A DNA stretch of 64,000 nt, taken from the NCBI GenBank assembly GCA_937884485.1, contig CALGCG010000072.1:19983-83982 (forward strand). Reading direction: 5' to 3'. The first letter of the stretch is position 1. Each line of letters begins with the position of its first letter. Below the pieces are notes generated by a model. The model was not told the DNA's origin, did no database searches, and worked only from the letters and a program-made list of their open reading frames with translations. Shown here piece by piece: positions 25,315 through 33,388 of the stretch. Source of the stretch: an uncultured Bacteroidales bacterium (GTDB taxonomy: Bacteria > Bacteroidota > Bacteroidia > Bacteroidales > P3). The position numbers and the translations under genes are program-made.

Positions 25315-27909
25315 TTAGTTTTCTGTTATGTTATTTAGCCATTCGTCGAGGCGGCGCAGCAGGGGCACGCTGTACGGCGCCAGGCTGCGGACGTAGCGGA
25401 ACTCGCCGTCGACGATGTATTCGTAGCTTTCCATGACGGCATGCATCCCTCCGCTGGTGCCCACGGTGCCGTCGAGGTATTCGTCGGCCATGGCGCGGAG
25501 GAGCAGGCGGAGGGTGTCGCGCTCGGCGGGGGTCAGCGCCCGCCGGGCGACGACGAGCGTGTCGGGGTAGTGCGAGGGCTCTTGGTCGATGGTGGTGTCG
25601 AAGGGGTCGGTTAGCCCGAAGGTGTTGAAGAGGTGCTTCGTGTAGAGGGTGTCGTTCTCGATGCGGAGGCAGTAGAGTTCGTCGTGGTGCGAGGTGGTGC
25701 TGTGGCGGCGCAGCACGGGGCCTTGGCGCCTGGGGTGCAGCAGCGTGGGTTCGTCCATGAGGGTCAGCCATTCGGACATCCGCTGTGCCTCTTTGTGGTT
25801 CTCTTCCAAGGGGGTGAGTATGTCTTGGTCGGAGTATGGTGTCAGGTCGTCGACCGGCAGGGGCAGGTAGCGCAGGGTGTCTTCGGCAGGGGGCTGGAGG
25901 GACGGGTCGGCTTTCTGGTTGCCGAAGATTTCCAGTTGGCGGAGGGGGTAGTAGAGGTAGTGCTTGTCGGGGTGGAGGAGGTAGGTGCCGGCAAGGTAGA
26001 GATGGGCCTCGGAGCGGGCGCTGTCGAAGGTCTGCCAGGGCGGCATGCGGAAGAGCAGGAAGTCGTGGTAGTAGAGTTTGCCGAGTTCTTCGGACCAGTC
26101 GAAGCCCGAGAGGTGCATCATCCGCTCTTCGGCGCGGAGGGTGCTGTCCTTCTCGCGGGCTGAGCGGAAGGGACGGCGGCTGTGGTCGAGGGTCATGGTG
26201 AGGCTGTCGGCATCCTCAAGGCTGTCGGTGATGTAGAGCAACGGGGTGTGGAAGTAGCCCCCTACGCGCTTGCTGTCTTCCACGATGAAGCATCGCGAGC
26301 CTGCGGGCACATGGCGGAACACCGCGGGGTAGCTGCCCACCCCGATGCGCGGGCCGGGTTGTTCCTCGACGATGGCGGTGTCCACGCCCTCGACATAGAG
26401 CAGCATGGGACCGTTCAGTTCGGCGCCGCCGGGGAAGAGGAGGTTCACCTGCAGGTCGATGCTCCGGTGTTTGAGGCGGAGGGTGTCGATGGCCGTGTCG
26501 CCCTGCAGGTGAAGGCGGAACTCCTGCGGCTCGAAGCCAGGAGCCTCGGCGCGGACGCTGTAGGTGCCCTCCGGTAGGCGGAAGCGCCTGGGGGAGAAAC
26601 CGCTGTCGTTGGCTTCAAGGTGGATGTTCTTGCCGTCGATGGTGTAGCGGCCGCCGTGGTTGTAAGGGCCGTTCACTATGGGGCCGAGGGTGAGGCGGTG
26701 CGTGTGGCGGCGGAAGAGGCGGTCGAGGTAGCGGTGGATGGGTGCCGTTTCGGGATGCTTGTGGGGTGCGAAGCAGTCGACGTAGTGGTAGCCTGTCTGG
26801 TCGGTGTACTCGATGTGGATGTTCTGTGCGTCGATGGCGATATTGTCCGCCAGGTAGTTTTGGTTGCCGAGGAGGTGCAGCGAGTCCAGGCAGGCGAGCA
26901 TGGTGTCCGTCTCGGCGCGCGAAAGCTTGGCGCTCCAGCGTTCCCGCCAGCGGGATTCGGCGGGTGCGTACCAGGGGTCGTCGCAGGAGGCGTAGTGCAG
27001 ACGGCCGTCCTCGATGCGGATGGCGGTGCTGTTGCCCAGGCCGCCGTAGTAGAGTATGCGCACGGCGGGTTTCTTGCGGCATGGGTAGACGAGGCTCTTC
27101 TCGCCCTGCGGGGCCAGCTCGAGGGAGAGGTGGTGGCTCATGTTGCGGGCCCTGGCGAAGAGGTCCGTGTAGGAGGTGGCGGTGTCGTCGATCCAGCCGT
27201 CCTTCACCTCGGGCATGGGCACGTACCAGCGGCTGTCGGGCGCCTTGGGGCGGCGCACCTTGCGGTCGTGCGGCAGGCCGAGGGCGTGCTCCAGCTGGCG
27301 GATGGAGTAGTAGAGGTAGTCGTAGCGCCCGGGGTTCTGGTGGTAGCTGTAGCGGAGGTAGTGGAGCGCGGAGTCACGGCTGAAGGTGCGCCAGCGGGGC
27401 AGGGGATAGTGCAGGTCGCGTTCGTAGAGGTAGGCCAGCTGGTAGTAGTTGGGGTCCGGGTCGAGGAAGTGTAAGGAGGTGTCGACGTAGTGCAGATCGG
27501 CTTTTAGCAGGGCCTCCTCGGCGTGCAGGGCGCTGTCCTTCTTGTGGCGCGAAAAGTAGATGTTCGTTATGGCTTGGTCGAAGATGTCGGACTCCAGTAC
27601 CAGCCGCTCGACGACGGTGTCGGATGCAAGGTCGAGGGTGACGGGGTAATGGAATGTCGCCATCACGATGCATTTCCCTCTGGGCAGGCGCAATTGGATG
27701 TAGCCCGTAGAGTCGGGCATGGCCACGACGGCCTTGTCGAGGGCGTCGCAGATGAAGTTCACACCCCACGGAGCCTGCAGCGCCTTCCCGTCATAGCCGT
27801 CCACCAGATGCGCCGTCAGCAGCACCGTGTTTCCTGTCTCCTGACCCCTCATCGGCATCGCCAAACCCAGCATCGCCGCCCATATCATGACAAAACATAT
27901 CTTTCTCAT
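25315..27909 (-). CDS. Large secreted protein of unknown function with an internal duplication
   Basis: I do not recognise a family. I start it at the ATG at 27907-27909, which gives 864 residues with a signal peptide (MRKICFVMIWAAMLGLAMPMRG). Two segments are clearly related: about residues 123-258 and 585-713. Both begin KDS-A/T-L-x-AEE, pass through a PxWxTF motif, then a YxYLYY/HYLYYPLRQLE motif, and end in an xRxMS helix. Between them lies a beta-rich region with GTYSVRAEAPGFEPQEF, similar to carboxypeptidase-like regulatory repeats. No sorting domain is visible. Probably periplasmic or outer-membrane associated. It precedes a sodium:solute symporter by 10 bases. Confidence 0.7.
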   Translation of the reverse strand: MRKICFVMIWAAMLGLAMPMRGQETGNTVLLTAHLVDGYDGKALQAPWGVNFICDALDKAVVAMPDSTGYIQLRLPRGKCIVMATFHYPVTLDLASDTVVERLVLESDIFDQAITNIYFSRHKKDSALHAEEALLKADLHYVDTSLHFLDPDPNYYQLAYLYERDLHYPLPRWRTFSRDSALHYLRYSYHQNPGRYDYLYYSIRQLEHALGLPHDRKVRRPKAPDSRWYVPMPEVKDGWIDDTATSYTDLFARARNMSHHLSLELAPQGEKSLVYPCRKKPAVRILYYGGLGNSTAIRIEDGRLHYASCDDPWYAPAESRWRERWSAKLSRAETDTMLACLDSLHLLGNQNYLADNIAIDAQNIHIEYTDQTGYHYVDCFAPHKHPETAPIHRYLDRLFRRHTHRLTLGPIVNGPYNHGGRYTIDGKNIHLEANDSGFSPRRFRLPEGTYSVRAEAPGFEPQEFRLHLQGDTAIDTLRLKHRSIDLQVNLLFPGGAELNGPMLLYVEGVDTAIVEEQPGPRIGVGSYPAVFRHVPAGSRCFIVEDSKRVGGYFHTPLLYITDSLEDADSLTMTLDHSRRPFRSAREKDSTLRAEERMMHLSGFDWSEELGKLYYHDFLLFRMPPWQTFDSARSEAHLYLAGTYLLHPDKHYLYYPLRQLEIFGNQKADPSLQPPAEDTLRYLPLPVDDLTPYSDQDILTPLEENHKEAQRMSEWLTLMDEPTLLHPRRQGPVLRRHSTTSHHDELYCLRIENDTLYTKHLFNTFGLTDPFDTTIDQEPSHYPDTLVVARRALTPAERDTLRLLLRAMADEYLDGTVGTSGGMHAVMESYEYIVDGEFRYVRSLAPYSVPLLRRLDEWLNNITEN

Positions 27910-28012
27910 CGTATAAAAGTTTATACAATATAAATAACGCCGTTTTCGCCAAAAGTCTACATCGCCCATTCCGTTTTAACAACATTTAACATGTGCGGAG
28001 GGTATAAAAAAA

Positions 28013-28038
28013 AGAGAAGACCTTGTTTGGTCTTCTCT
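28013..28038. terminator. Terminator copy beside the tRNA-Leu remnant
   Basis: A perfect 10-base stem, AGAGAAGACC with GGTCTTCTCT, and a 6-base loop, with a T-run on the minus strand after it and CTTTT on the plus strand. It resembles the terminator directly after the intact tRNA-Leu(CAG) gene. Confidence 0.8.
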
Positions 28039-28059
28039 CTTTTGGTGCCCGGAACAGGA
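28029..28059. repeat. Putative attachment-site repeat (tRNA-Leu 3' end remnant)
   Basis: These 31 bases match 32936-32967, the 3' end and terminator arm of tRNA-Leu(CAG), with one mismatch and one gap. The core GGTGCCCGGAACAGGA is identical. Direct orientation, 4.9 kb apart, as left by site-specific integration at a tRNA 3' end. Confidence 0.7.
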
Positions 28060-28278
28060 TTTAATTGATTATTCGTCATTACTCCGTAGTGGTTGATATT
28101 TTCCGTTTTACCCTTTTCGAAATACTCTAAATGTGGCCACCATGATCAAAAATATGCCCAATGTTTTCGTTAGCCTGATGCTGAAGATAACCACTTGGTA
28201 TTTGCACTATGGCGAAGAGAGTAAACGCCAGGAGGCAGCCAACCTATTACGATAAGAAAGTAAAAGTAGAAGAATAAA

Positions 28279-28836
28279 CTATACGATTATTGAAATTGGG
28301 ACAAACTCAAGCCGACCGTTGTCCCGAAGTTCCATCAGTAATCGTCCCATCAAGTTTGGGCCAACGTAGAAATCTCCCTGCTTTTTCACACCCCAAGTGT
28401 CGGCCCAACTCTTCTTAAACGAACTTTGGTCTTCGACGATGTGCTTGCCCTTGCTCTGTTCCAGCGCCGCCCGAAACTCTTCACTTTGCTCATATTTCAG
28501 CTGAAGGCACTGTTTCATGGCATCCACGAAGATCATACCCCAGTCGTCCCGTCTATGGGTCTTCTCGTAATGTTTCGCTATATATTTGGGGTTGGGTGCA
28601 TCATAGACGGCCTGTCGGACATCTTCGTCTGTGAATTTCATCATCTGGAACAGCTGTTCGGCACTCTTATACGTCATACCTTCGTATATTATCGGCGTAT
28701 GGGCAAAATTGCCGAGAATCCCCCATTCATCCGAGACTTTCCGTATTGGAATACTATCGTCCACCGGATAGGTCTCGATGGAATAGTACTGCGGGTAGTA
28801 CTTCTCGATGAATGGTGCAACGCTGTAAAAACTCAT
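28279..28836 (-). CDS. NADAR-domain protein (candidate ADP-ribose-removing antitoxin)
   Basis: A 185-residue protein with a NADAR (YbiA-like) domain covering about residues 36-172. Matching features are GNF at 42-44, the YKSAEQLFQMMKF helix with Glu60, the RDDWGMIFVDAM helix (Trp99), LKY at 113-115, IVE with Glu135, WG at 148-149, and GPNLMGRLLMELR at 159-171. NADAR proteins have been shown to remove ADP-ribose from guanine bases in pairs with DarT-type toxins. This gene follows an ADP-ribosyltransferase-like gene with a 4-base overlap, so an antitoxin or reversal role is likely but inferred. It is in the AT-rich island and has no near paralogue in the window. Confidence 0.82.
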   Translation of the reverse strand: MSFYSVAPFIEKYYPQYYSIETYPVDDSIPIRKVSDEWGILGNFAHTPIIYEGMTYKSAEQLFQMMKFTDEDVRQAVYDAPNPKYIAKHYEKTHRRDDWGMIFVDAMKQCLQLKYEQSEEFRAALEQSKGKHIVEDQSSFKKSWADTWGVKKQGDFYVGPNLMGRLLMELRDNGRLEFVPISIIV

Positions 28837-29351
28837 TTTTTCTCCGGATTGACCTTTTCGACTTTGGTGATGGTGATGACCGACTCGTCAAGCACCGCCA
28901 TATTATCACCCTGGGTTGGATTCTTCCACGAATAGGGCCAGCAGATGAAGAGTACGCCGATGCTCACGAGGAACTTCGATGCTGCCTTCTCACCTTCGAT
29001 GTCTATATGTCCCGTCAGTTCCTTGGCGAGATACTTTCTAAACTCCTTACCATCTTCCGTGAATTTCGTCGGAATGTGATGTTCCAGTTTTTTCTCCGCC
29101 TTTGCAACTATTGAGGGGTTTATCGGCTGTTTGAATGCGATGTGGTTTTGTGCCGTCTTATCGGGGACTTCAAGGGTGTAGACGTAGTGCTCCGTGGCCG
29201 TCTTATTGGATGCCGAATAATGGACGGCGGATTCATATTTCGAGGTCACATAAACACCGAAACCGAACTTGACCTTTCCGTCACCTTCGAGAGCGTGTGA
29301 GAGGTCGAACTTATCGAACAATTTGTGTGTTCCGTGATAGAATGTTGGCAT
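28833..29351 (-). CDS. ADP-ribosyltransferase-like protein (candidate toxin)
   Basis: A 172-residue protein whose N-terminus has the pattern of H-Y-E ADP-ribosyltransferases: FYHGTH with His6, then KFGFGVYVTSKYESAVHYS with Tyr34 and the second-strand helix, and near the C-terminus VLDESVITITKVEKV, where Glu156 fits the catalytic glutamate before the last strand. The layout resembles DUF3990-type enzymes rather than DarT, whose first motif differs. A hydrophobic segment (SIGVLFICWPY, residues 130-140) may be a buried strand. It lies directly before a NADAR gene, overlapping by 4 bases, the order toxin then antitoxin. Target (DNA, RNA or protein) unknown. Confidence 0.7.
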   Translation of the reverse strand: MPTFYHGTHKLFDKFDLSHALEGDGKVKFGFGVYVTSKYESAVHYSASNKTATEHYVYTLEVPDKTAQNHIAFKQPINPSIVAKAEKKLEHHIPTKFTEDGKEFRKYLAKELTGHIDIEGEKAASKFLVSIGVLFICWPYSWKNPTQGDNMAVLDESVITITKVEKVNPEKK

Positions 29352-29414
29352 ATTACAATGATTATTTATAAGACAAGGCAGACAAATGCAATATCCTCCG
29401 TATTGTTATTTGTT

Positions 29415-30209
29415 TTAATCACTGAAATGAACCTCTTCTATCAATCTGTGATATTTGTTCGGCAACAGTTGTTTATATGAAAACGCAGTATCCATCGGCA
29501 CCAAGATTTGTTCCAACGAATCGCATTCGTCAAAAGCATCATGAGCAATCTTCATAACTTCCCCGTGAAACTCGATTCTTGTCAAACCAGTGCAACCGCT
29601 ATATGCACGGTCTTCAATCTTCATAACATCTCCACGAAACACTATACTCTTCAAACCGGTGCATCCCAAAAATGCTCCGTCACGGATGCGCATCACATCG
29701 TCAGGAAACTCCAATTCTGTCAAACCTTTGCAATCCACAAATGCATAAGCCTCAATCACCTTTACGGATTCTGGCATATCGATTTTTTTTAATCCTGTGC
29801 AGTGATAGAACGCTGCCGGACCTATTACAGCCACTGATGATGGAATAACAGTATTCTGGCATCCGTATATCAATGTATTGCTTGCCTTTTCTATAATAGC
29901 ATTGCAGTTGGTTGGTACCATTGAACATCTTGCACGTGACTCATAATACCTATTCTTAGGTGACACATCAATTTTTTCTAAACCCGTGCAACCGCGGAAT
30001 ACGTATTTACCAATAACTTCCACCGACTCAGGAATCTCTATGTTCTTCAAATTAGAGCATTCCTCAAAGGATTGGTGCCCAATCTCCCTGACCGAAGATG
30101 GGATATCTATACTCGTCATATCATTACATCCGAAGAAGGCATTATCCGATATTTTGAATGAACCTGCTGGGATTATCCCATACCCGTCTTTAACTTCAAA
30201 TCTTGCCAT
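29415..30209 (-). CDS. BspA-type leucine-rich repeat protein
   Basis: A 264-residue protein made of about nine BspA-like (LRR_5) repeats of roughly 23 residues, with the consensus I-x-x-x-A-F-x-x-C-x-x-L-x-x-I-x-x-P-x-x-V. Clear examples are GCNDMTSIDIPSSVREIG, HCTGLKKIDMPESVKVIE and GCTGLKSIVFRGDVMKIE. There is no signal peptide or sorting domain, so the protein should be cytoplasmic, unlike most BspA relatives, which are surface proteins. It lies 63 bases upstream of the transferase-NADAR pair in the same orientation. It may mediate protein-protein binding; a functional link is not shown. Confidence 0.85.
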   Translation of the reverse strand: MARFEVKDGYGIIPAGSFKISDNAFFGCNDMTSIDIPSSVREIGHQSFEECSNLKNIEIPESVEVIGKYVFRGCTGLEKIDVSPKNRYYESRARCSMVPTNCNAIIEKASNTLIYGCQNTVIPSSVAVIGPAAFYHCTGLKKIDMPESVKVIEAYAFVDCKGLTELEFPDDVMRIRDGAFLGCTGLKSIVFRGDVMKIEDRAYSGCTGLTRIEFHGEVMKIAHDAFDECDSLEQILVPMDTAFSYKQLLPNKYHRLIEEVHFSD

Positions 30210-30222
30210 AAGATGTTCTTGA

Positions 30223-30855
30223 TTATTGTTTGTCCGTAGATACTAATTTGTGTTTCTCATTCAACAGTTCAAAGAGTTTTTGCTCCAAGGGATTGTCGCT
30301 CCCACGATAATCGAACTCATTTGTAATCTCATAGGTTTTGGCTTCGCCATCCATATATTGAAAGCAACCTTTTTGACTGTTCTGATTGCTGAAATTATCT
30401 TTTGAATTGAACGAAAACGAATATTTATGACCAACGAAAGTGACCTCGACAAACCAATCAAATGCAACATAAATATTAGAGAAAATGCACGGGAGGATTT
30501 CTTCTTTGTTTTCTGTTATAAGACCAAAAAGATGCGACTCTCGGTCAAGCACAACATAAGTCCCAAGAGAATGAGTGTTCTCCAAAACAATGAATGTATC
30601 TCTTTCAATTGACGTGAGACCTCTTTGTAATCTGGCGAATACCTCGGTTTTTGATGTCTTGTTGAATAATCCTACAAGAGTCAATTTCCCAGAGTAGCTG
30701 TTAAACCATCTCTCGTAATGATCCCTGTAATTAAGAGCGCTGATTTCACCATTCCCTTCATTCTCGTCCACATATTGCTCTATCAACATTATTTCGTCTT
30801 TCAGACCTTGCAAACAATGTGATGCAAGCAGGTCTTTTAATGTGTTTTTGTCCAT
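30223..30855 (-). CDS. Hypothetical protein in the tRNA-Leu island
   Basis: Not recognised. 210 residues, soluble, mixed composition with an N-terminal helix (DKNTLKDLLASHCLQGLKDEIMLIEQY), a central strand-rich part (TFIVLENTHSLGTYVVLDRESHLFGLI) and a charged C-terminus. No signal peptide or membrane segment. The DNA is AT-rich compared with the flanking genes. It starts 12 bases after the upstream 178-residue gene ends and is followed after 13 bases by the leucine-rich repeat gene, which suggests one operon. Confidence 0.75.
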   Translation of the reverse strand: MDKNTLKDLLASHCLQGLKDEIMLIEQYVDENEGNGEISALNYRDHYERWFNSYSGKLTLVGLFNKTSKTEVFARLQRGLTSIERDTFIVLENTHSLGTYVVLDRESHLFGLITENKEEILPCIFSNIYVAFDWFVEVTFVGHKYSFSFNSKDNFSNQNSQKGCFQYMDGEAKTYEITNEFDYRGSDNPLEQKLFELLNEKHKLVSTDKQ

Positions 30856-30867
30856 AATTTATGTAGC

Positions 30868-31404
30868 TCAAATCAGTTGATACCATTCCTTCATCATATC
30901 CCTGAATTCAGTGCTGTTGGAGTCTTCAAGCTTTTCGATGAACTTTCTCACGTCCTTTTCCCAGTCCATATCTTTAAGCACCAGCAAGACGTATCCGCCG
31001 AAATCGAGTTTCTCTTGTTTGACAAGTTGCTTCAGTTCCCAACAATGTTTAAACATATTGATGTCGCATACGTTGATGACCAGCAGTCCCTGCTTGACCT
31101 TGCCAGCTTCAACTTTAAGCTTCTTCCACAAGGCGGTTTCTGCACCATCGACTTCGTTGTTTAGCGGCCAAGAACCGTCAATCGTTATCTCATTGACCTT
31201 TCCACTCTCTTTAAGCTCATCATATTTCAGATGCTCTTTGGCGAAATTGGAGTCGAGGTGTATGCCATCATCGGTGACGATGACTCCCTTACGGGAACCG
31301 GCTTGATTCCACGGGGTAATCCCCATAATGATGTCGTGCATTCTTGCGAGGACACAGGACACATCGGCTTTGTAAGCCTCTTTCTTTTCAGGTGAATTAC
31401 TCAT
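30868..31404 (-). CDS. Hypothetical protein in the tRNA-Leu island
   Basis: Not recognised. 178 residues, soluble, acidic. A helical start (MSNSPEKKEAYKADVSCVLARMHDIIMGI) precedes a possible alternating strand-helix fold: GVIVTDDGIHL, QGLLVINVCDINMFKHCW, FGGYVLLVLKDMDW. The pattern of strands followed by Asp-rich turns suggests a Rossmann-like or nuclease-like fold, but no catalytic motif can be named. A 157-base spacer separates it from the upstream gene. Confidence 0.7.
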   Translation of the reverse strand: MSNSPEKKEAYKADVSCVLARMHDIIMGITPWNQAGSRKGVIVTDDGIHLDSNFAKEHLKYDELKESGKVNEITIDGSWPLNNEVDGAETALWKKLKVEAGKVKQGLLVINVCDINMFKHCWELKQLVKQEKLDFGGYVLLVLKDMDWEKDVRKFIEKLEDSNSTEFRDMMKEWYQLI

Positions 31405-31561
31405 AACTGTTTATGTTTTAAGACTTATTTCTTGATTTTTATTGTTTCTATCTTTTCGGATATTTCGCCACGAAGCAGCTCAAATCGACTATCACTTGTT
31501 CTTTGTAATCATTGTTTCTTTATTTTTATGTAAGCAGGGGACTCCTCCTCATATATTTCTT

Positions 31562-32044
31562 TTATTCCGCCTCCGTCTGTTGTGTGGTGACAAGCATCCC
31601 CACCTTTCTTCCCGGAAGTAACAGGCTATAATTGGTATTTTCGGAGAACCAAAAGATGGTGTCGCTTGCCTTTACCTCGGTATTCGGTGATTCCAATTCT
31701 TCCTTCGATGTGTCAATACGCTTGAATATAGAATTTACCGGCTCGATGTCCAACAATCTCCATCCATCCTGCAACACTACCCCCGTCGACGCTTCCAATG
31801 TGCGGAATTCCGACAGCAGTACATCTGCCGTGGCCGCACGATTTCTTTTCGAGGTCGTTTCCAGTATGGCTATGCCCTTTTGCAGCTTGACTCCTTTCAC
31901 ATATCTTTCTTTGAAATCGTCATTGCTATACCCCAAAAGGAGATTTGGCCTCTTGGGCACAGTCAGTTCCAAGTCTTTCACGACCTGTCCTACGGTCGCC
32001 GTCGGTTTCTGTAATAACTCCATACCAGTTACCATCTCCGTCAA
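31562..32044 (-). CDS. Hypothetical protein in the tRNA-Leu island
   Basis: Not recognised. 160 residues, soluble, no signal peptide. Several segments look like beta strands (GVKLQKGIAILETT, GVVLQDGWRLLDI, DTIFWFSENTNYSLLLPGRKVGMLVTT). It starts 1 base downstream of the WG-repeat gene's stop, so the two are probably translated together and may act as a pair. Confidence 0.7.
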   Translation of the reverse strand: MTEMVTGMELLQKPTATVGQVVKDLELTVPKRPNLLLGYSNDDFKERYVKGVKLQKGIAILETTSKRNRAATADVLLSEFRTLEASTGVVLQDGWRLLDIEPVNSIFKRIDTSKEELESPNTEVKASDTIFWFSENTNYSLLLPGRKVGMLVTTQQTEAE

Positions 32045-32045
32045 A

Positions 32046-32636
32046 TCATTTTATCCGATTGCCGGATTTGTCGATAGTGTATTTCTCGCCGTCTTTCTTT
32101 ACGGTATAGGCGCCTTGGGGGGTTATATGAATATCGTCATACTTGCAGGGTATCACCTGTTTGAAGCTGTCGTCAATCACACCCCATTTCCCATCTCGAT
32201 TAATCTTATACAATCCTTCACCCAGGGAGGGGAGGACGGGTTTGTTGTCCTTTTTGTATACGGGAATATTGTTGACCTCTGCATAGACCCTGTTCATTGG
32301 AGAGACATATACTGGGCACAGACAAATAGGATAAGCATGACGGATGTCATCCGTACAGAAGTAGGGTCCAAGGTATAAGTGTTTTACCGCTGGACTAAAC
32401 ATAGACACTTCACTTTTGCCGTCAATTACAACATCGGGGGCATCCGTCAAACGGATGTCTCCCCAATATCCGTCAAGGCATAAAGTGTCCGTCTCCTCGT
32501 CGTAATAATATCTTGGAGGATATTCATACACATCTGCCCAACGAGGCCGGAATCTTCGACCATCAATGATTATCGGGTCGTCGATTGTGTTCCCTTGTGG
32601 AAGATTTGCTGTTCTGTCATTTTGGGCTGTATTCAT
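32046..32636 (-). CDS. WG-repeat-containing hypothetical protein
   Basis: About 196 residues from the ATG at 32634-32636; an in-frame GTG at 32733-32735 would give 229 residues, and I cannot decide between them. The middle has a YEYPPRYYYDEETDTLCLDGYW stretch of unknown nature. Near the C-terminus is one clear WG repeat, LYKINRDGKWGVIDDSFKQVIPCKYDDI, followed by a second weaker repeat. WG repeats are common in Bacteroidota proteins and probably form beta-propeller-like or ligand-binding folds. No signal peptide. It is the first gene of the island operon. Confidence 0.7.
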   Translation of the reverse strand: MNTAQNDRTANLPQGNTIDDPIIIDGRRFRPRWADVYEYPPRYYYDEETDTLCLDGYWGDIRLTDAPDVVIDGKSEVSMFSPAVKHLYLGPYFCTDDIRHAYPICLCPVYVSPMNRVYAEVNNIPVYKKDNKPVLPSLGEGLYKINRDGKWGVIDDSFKQVIPCKYDDIHITPQGAYTVKKDGEKYTIDKSGNRIK

Positions 32637-32815
32637 ATCATTATGCGTTATCTGTTTACTATCGTTTTTTGCGGTTGCGGGCTTGCCAAAACTAATACAT
32701 TGGAACTGGACTATCTCAAAAAGTAAGGGCCGCACACCCTGTGTTTTGTTCTGGTTTGGTTTTAGATTGTAAAAGTGTTCTTTTGGGCAAATCGGTAACT
32801 CGTGAGTTGCGAATG

Positions 32816-32823
32816 CAAAGTTA
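32816..32823 (-). promoter_or_regulatory. -7 element upstream of the island genes
   Basis: Complement reads TAACTTTG, a match to TAnnTTTG, about 180 bases before the preferred start. No clear TTTG at the -33 position. Confidence 0.5.
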
Positions 32824-32923
32824 CAAAAAAAAACTATACCGACTGCGTTAAGTTATTAACAAAAATACAATCGTTTGAAAATTAAAGGAATTTTGGAAAG
32901 TTCTGCGATGGGAAACAAAAAAA

Positions 32924-32943
32924 AGAAGGCCTTTCGGTCTTCT
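32924..32943 (-). terminator. Terminator after tRNA-Leu(CAG)
   Basis: On the minus strand an 8-base stem (complement of 32936-32943 with 32924-32931, one wobble), loop of 4, then a T-run, directly after the encoded CCA end. Confidence 0.8.
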
Positions 32944-32950
32944 CTTTTTT

Positions 32951-33035
<85 letters not shown>

Positions 33036-33092
33036 ATCTGGTAGCTTTCTTTGAAAGCGAAAGACGTCGTTGGAACGTCTTTCTTCTTTCGT

Positions 33093-33174
33093 GCCCAGGA
33101 CAAGACTTGAACTTGCACCGCCTATGGCGACTACCCCCTCAAAGTAGCGTGTCTACCAATTCCACCACCTGGGC
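33093..33174 (-). tRNA. tRNA-Leu(GAG)
   Basis: 82 bases. Acceptor GCCCAGG pairs with CCTGGGC; D-arm GGTGGAATTGGTAGAC; anticodon stem CTACT/GGTAG around loop TTGAGGG, anticodon GAG; long variable arm; T-arm AGTTCAAGTCT. CCA is not encoded (ACGAA follows). A hairpin (about 33059-33083) lies between it and the downstream tRNA, possibly a processing or attenuation site. Confidence 0.95.
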
Positions 33175-33207
33175 AAAACTTTCATCTTTTTCTCTCGAAA
33201 GCGGGTG

Positions 33208-33238
33208 CAAAGGTACGAACATTTTCCGATATGGCAAA
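33208..33238 (-). promoter_or_regulatory. Promoter of the two tRNA-Leu genes
   Basis: On the minus strand TTTG (complement of 33235-33238), 19 bases, TACCTTTG (complement of 33208-33215): a perfect Bacteroidota promoter 34 bases before the first tRNA. Confidence 0.88.
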
Positions 33239-33330
33239 ACTTTTTTTCAGTTATGTGTTAAGAGTTGTGAGTTAAGAGTTGATTTTTAGATTATTGAACA
33301 TGTGAAATTTTTTCGGCGACGAATACAAAA

Positions 33331-33367
33331 CGGAGGCGAAACCGCGATGGTTCCGCCTCCGTTTTTT
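33331..33367. terminator. Terminator of the 1518-residue protein gene
   Basis: CGGAGGCG (33331-33338) pairs with CGCCTCCG (33354-33361), extended by AACC/GGTT inside, with T-runs on both sides (TTTTTT on plus, TTTTG on minus). Confidence 0.85.
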
Positions 33368-33388
33368 CCGTTTTAGGGGTGTTGTGGA

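Larger units (their letters stand above)
27910..28278. other. 369-base spacer with tRNA-Leu 3' remnant
   Basis: Contains the duplicated terminator and tRNA-Leu 3' end (28013-28059). To the right of it I see no credible gene, only a 22-codon basic open frame (28209-28277) without supporting signals. This is the left edge of the AT-rich island. Confidence 0.6.

Noticed and set aside
28209..28277. 22-codon basic open frame at the edge of the island
   Set aside because: No promoter, no homology I can name, and too short; could be the decayed end of a larger gene but cannot be supported.
33059..33083. Strong terminator between the two tRNA-Leu genes
   Set aside because: The AAAGACGT/ACGTCTTT hairpin lacks a proper T-run on the minus strand and would cut off the second tRNA; more likely a processing site, so it is only mentioned.
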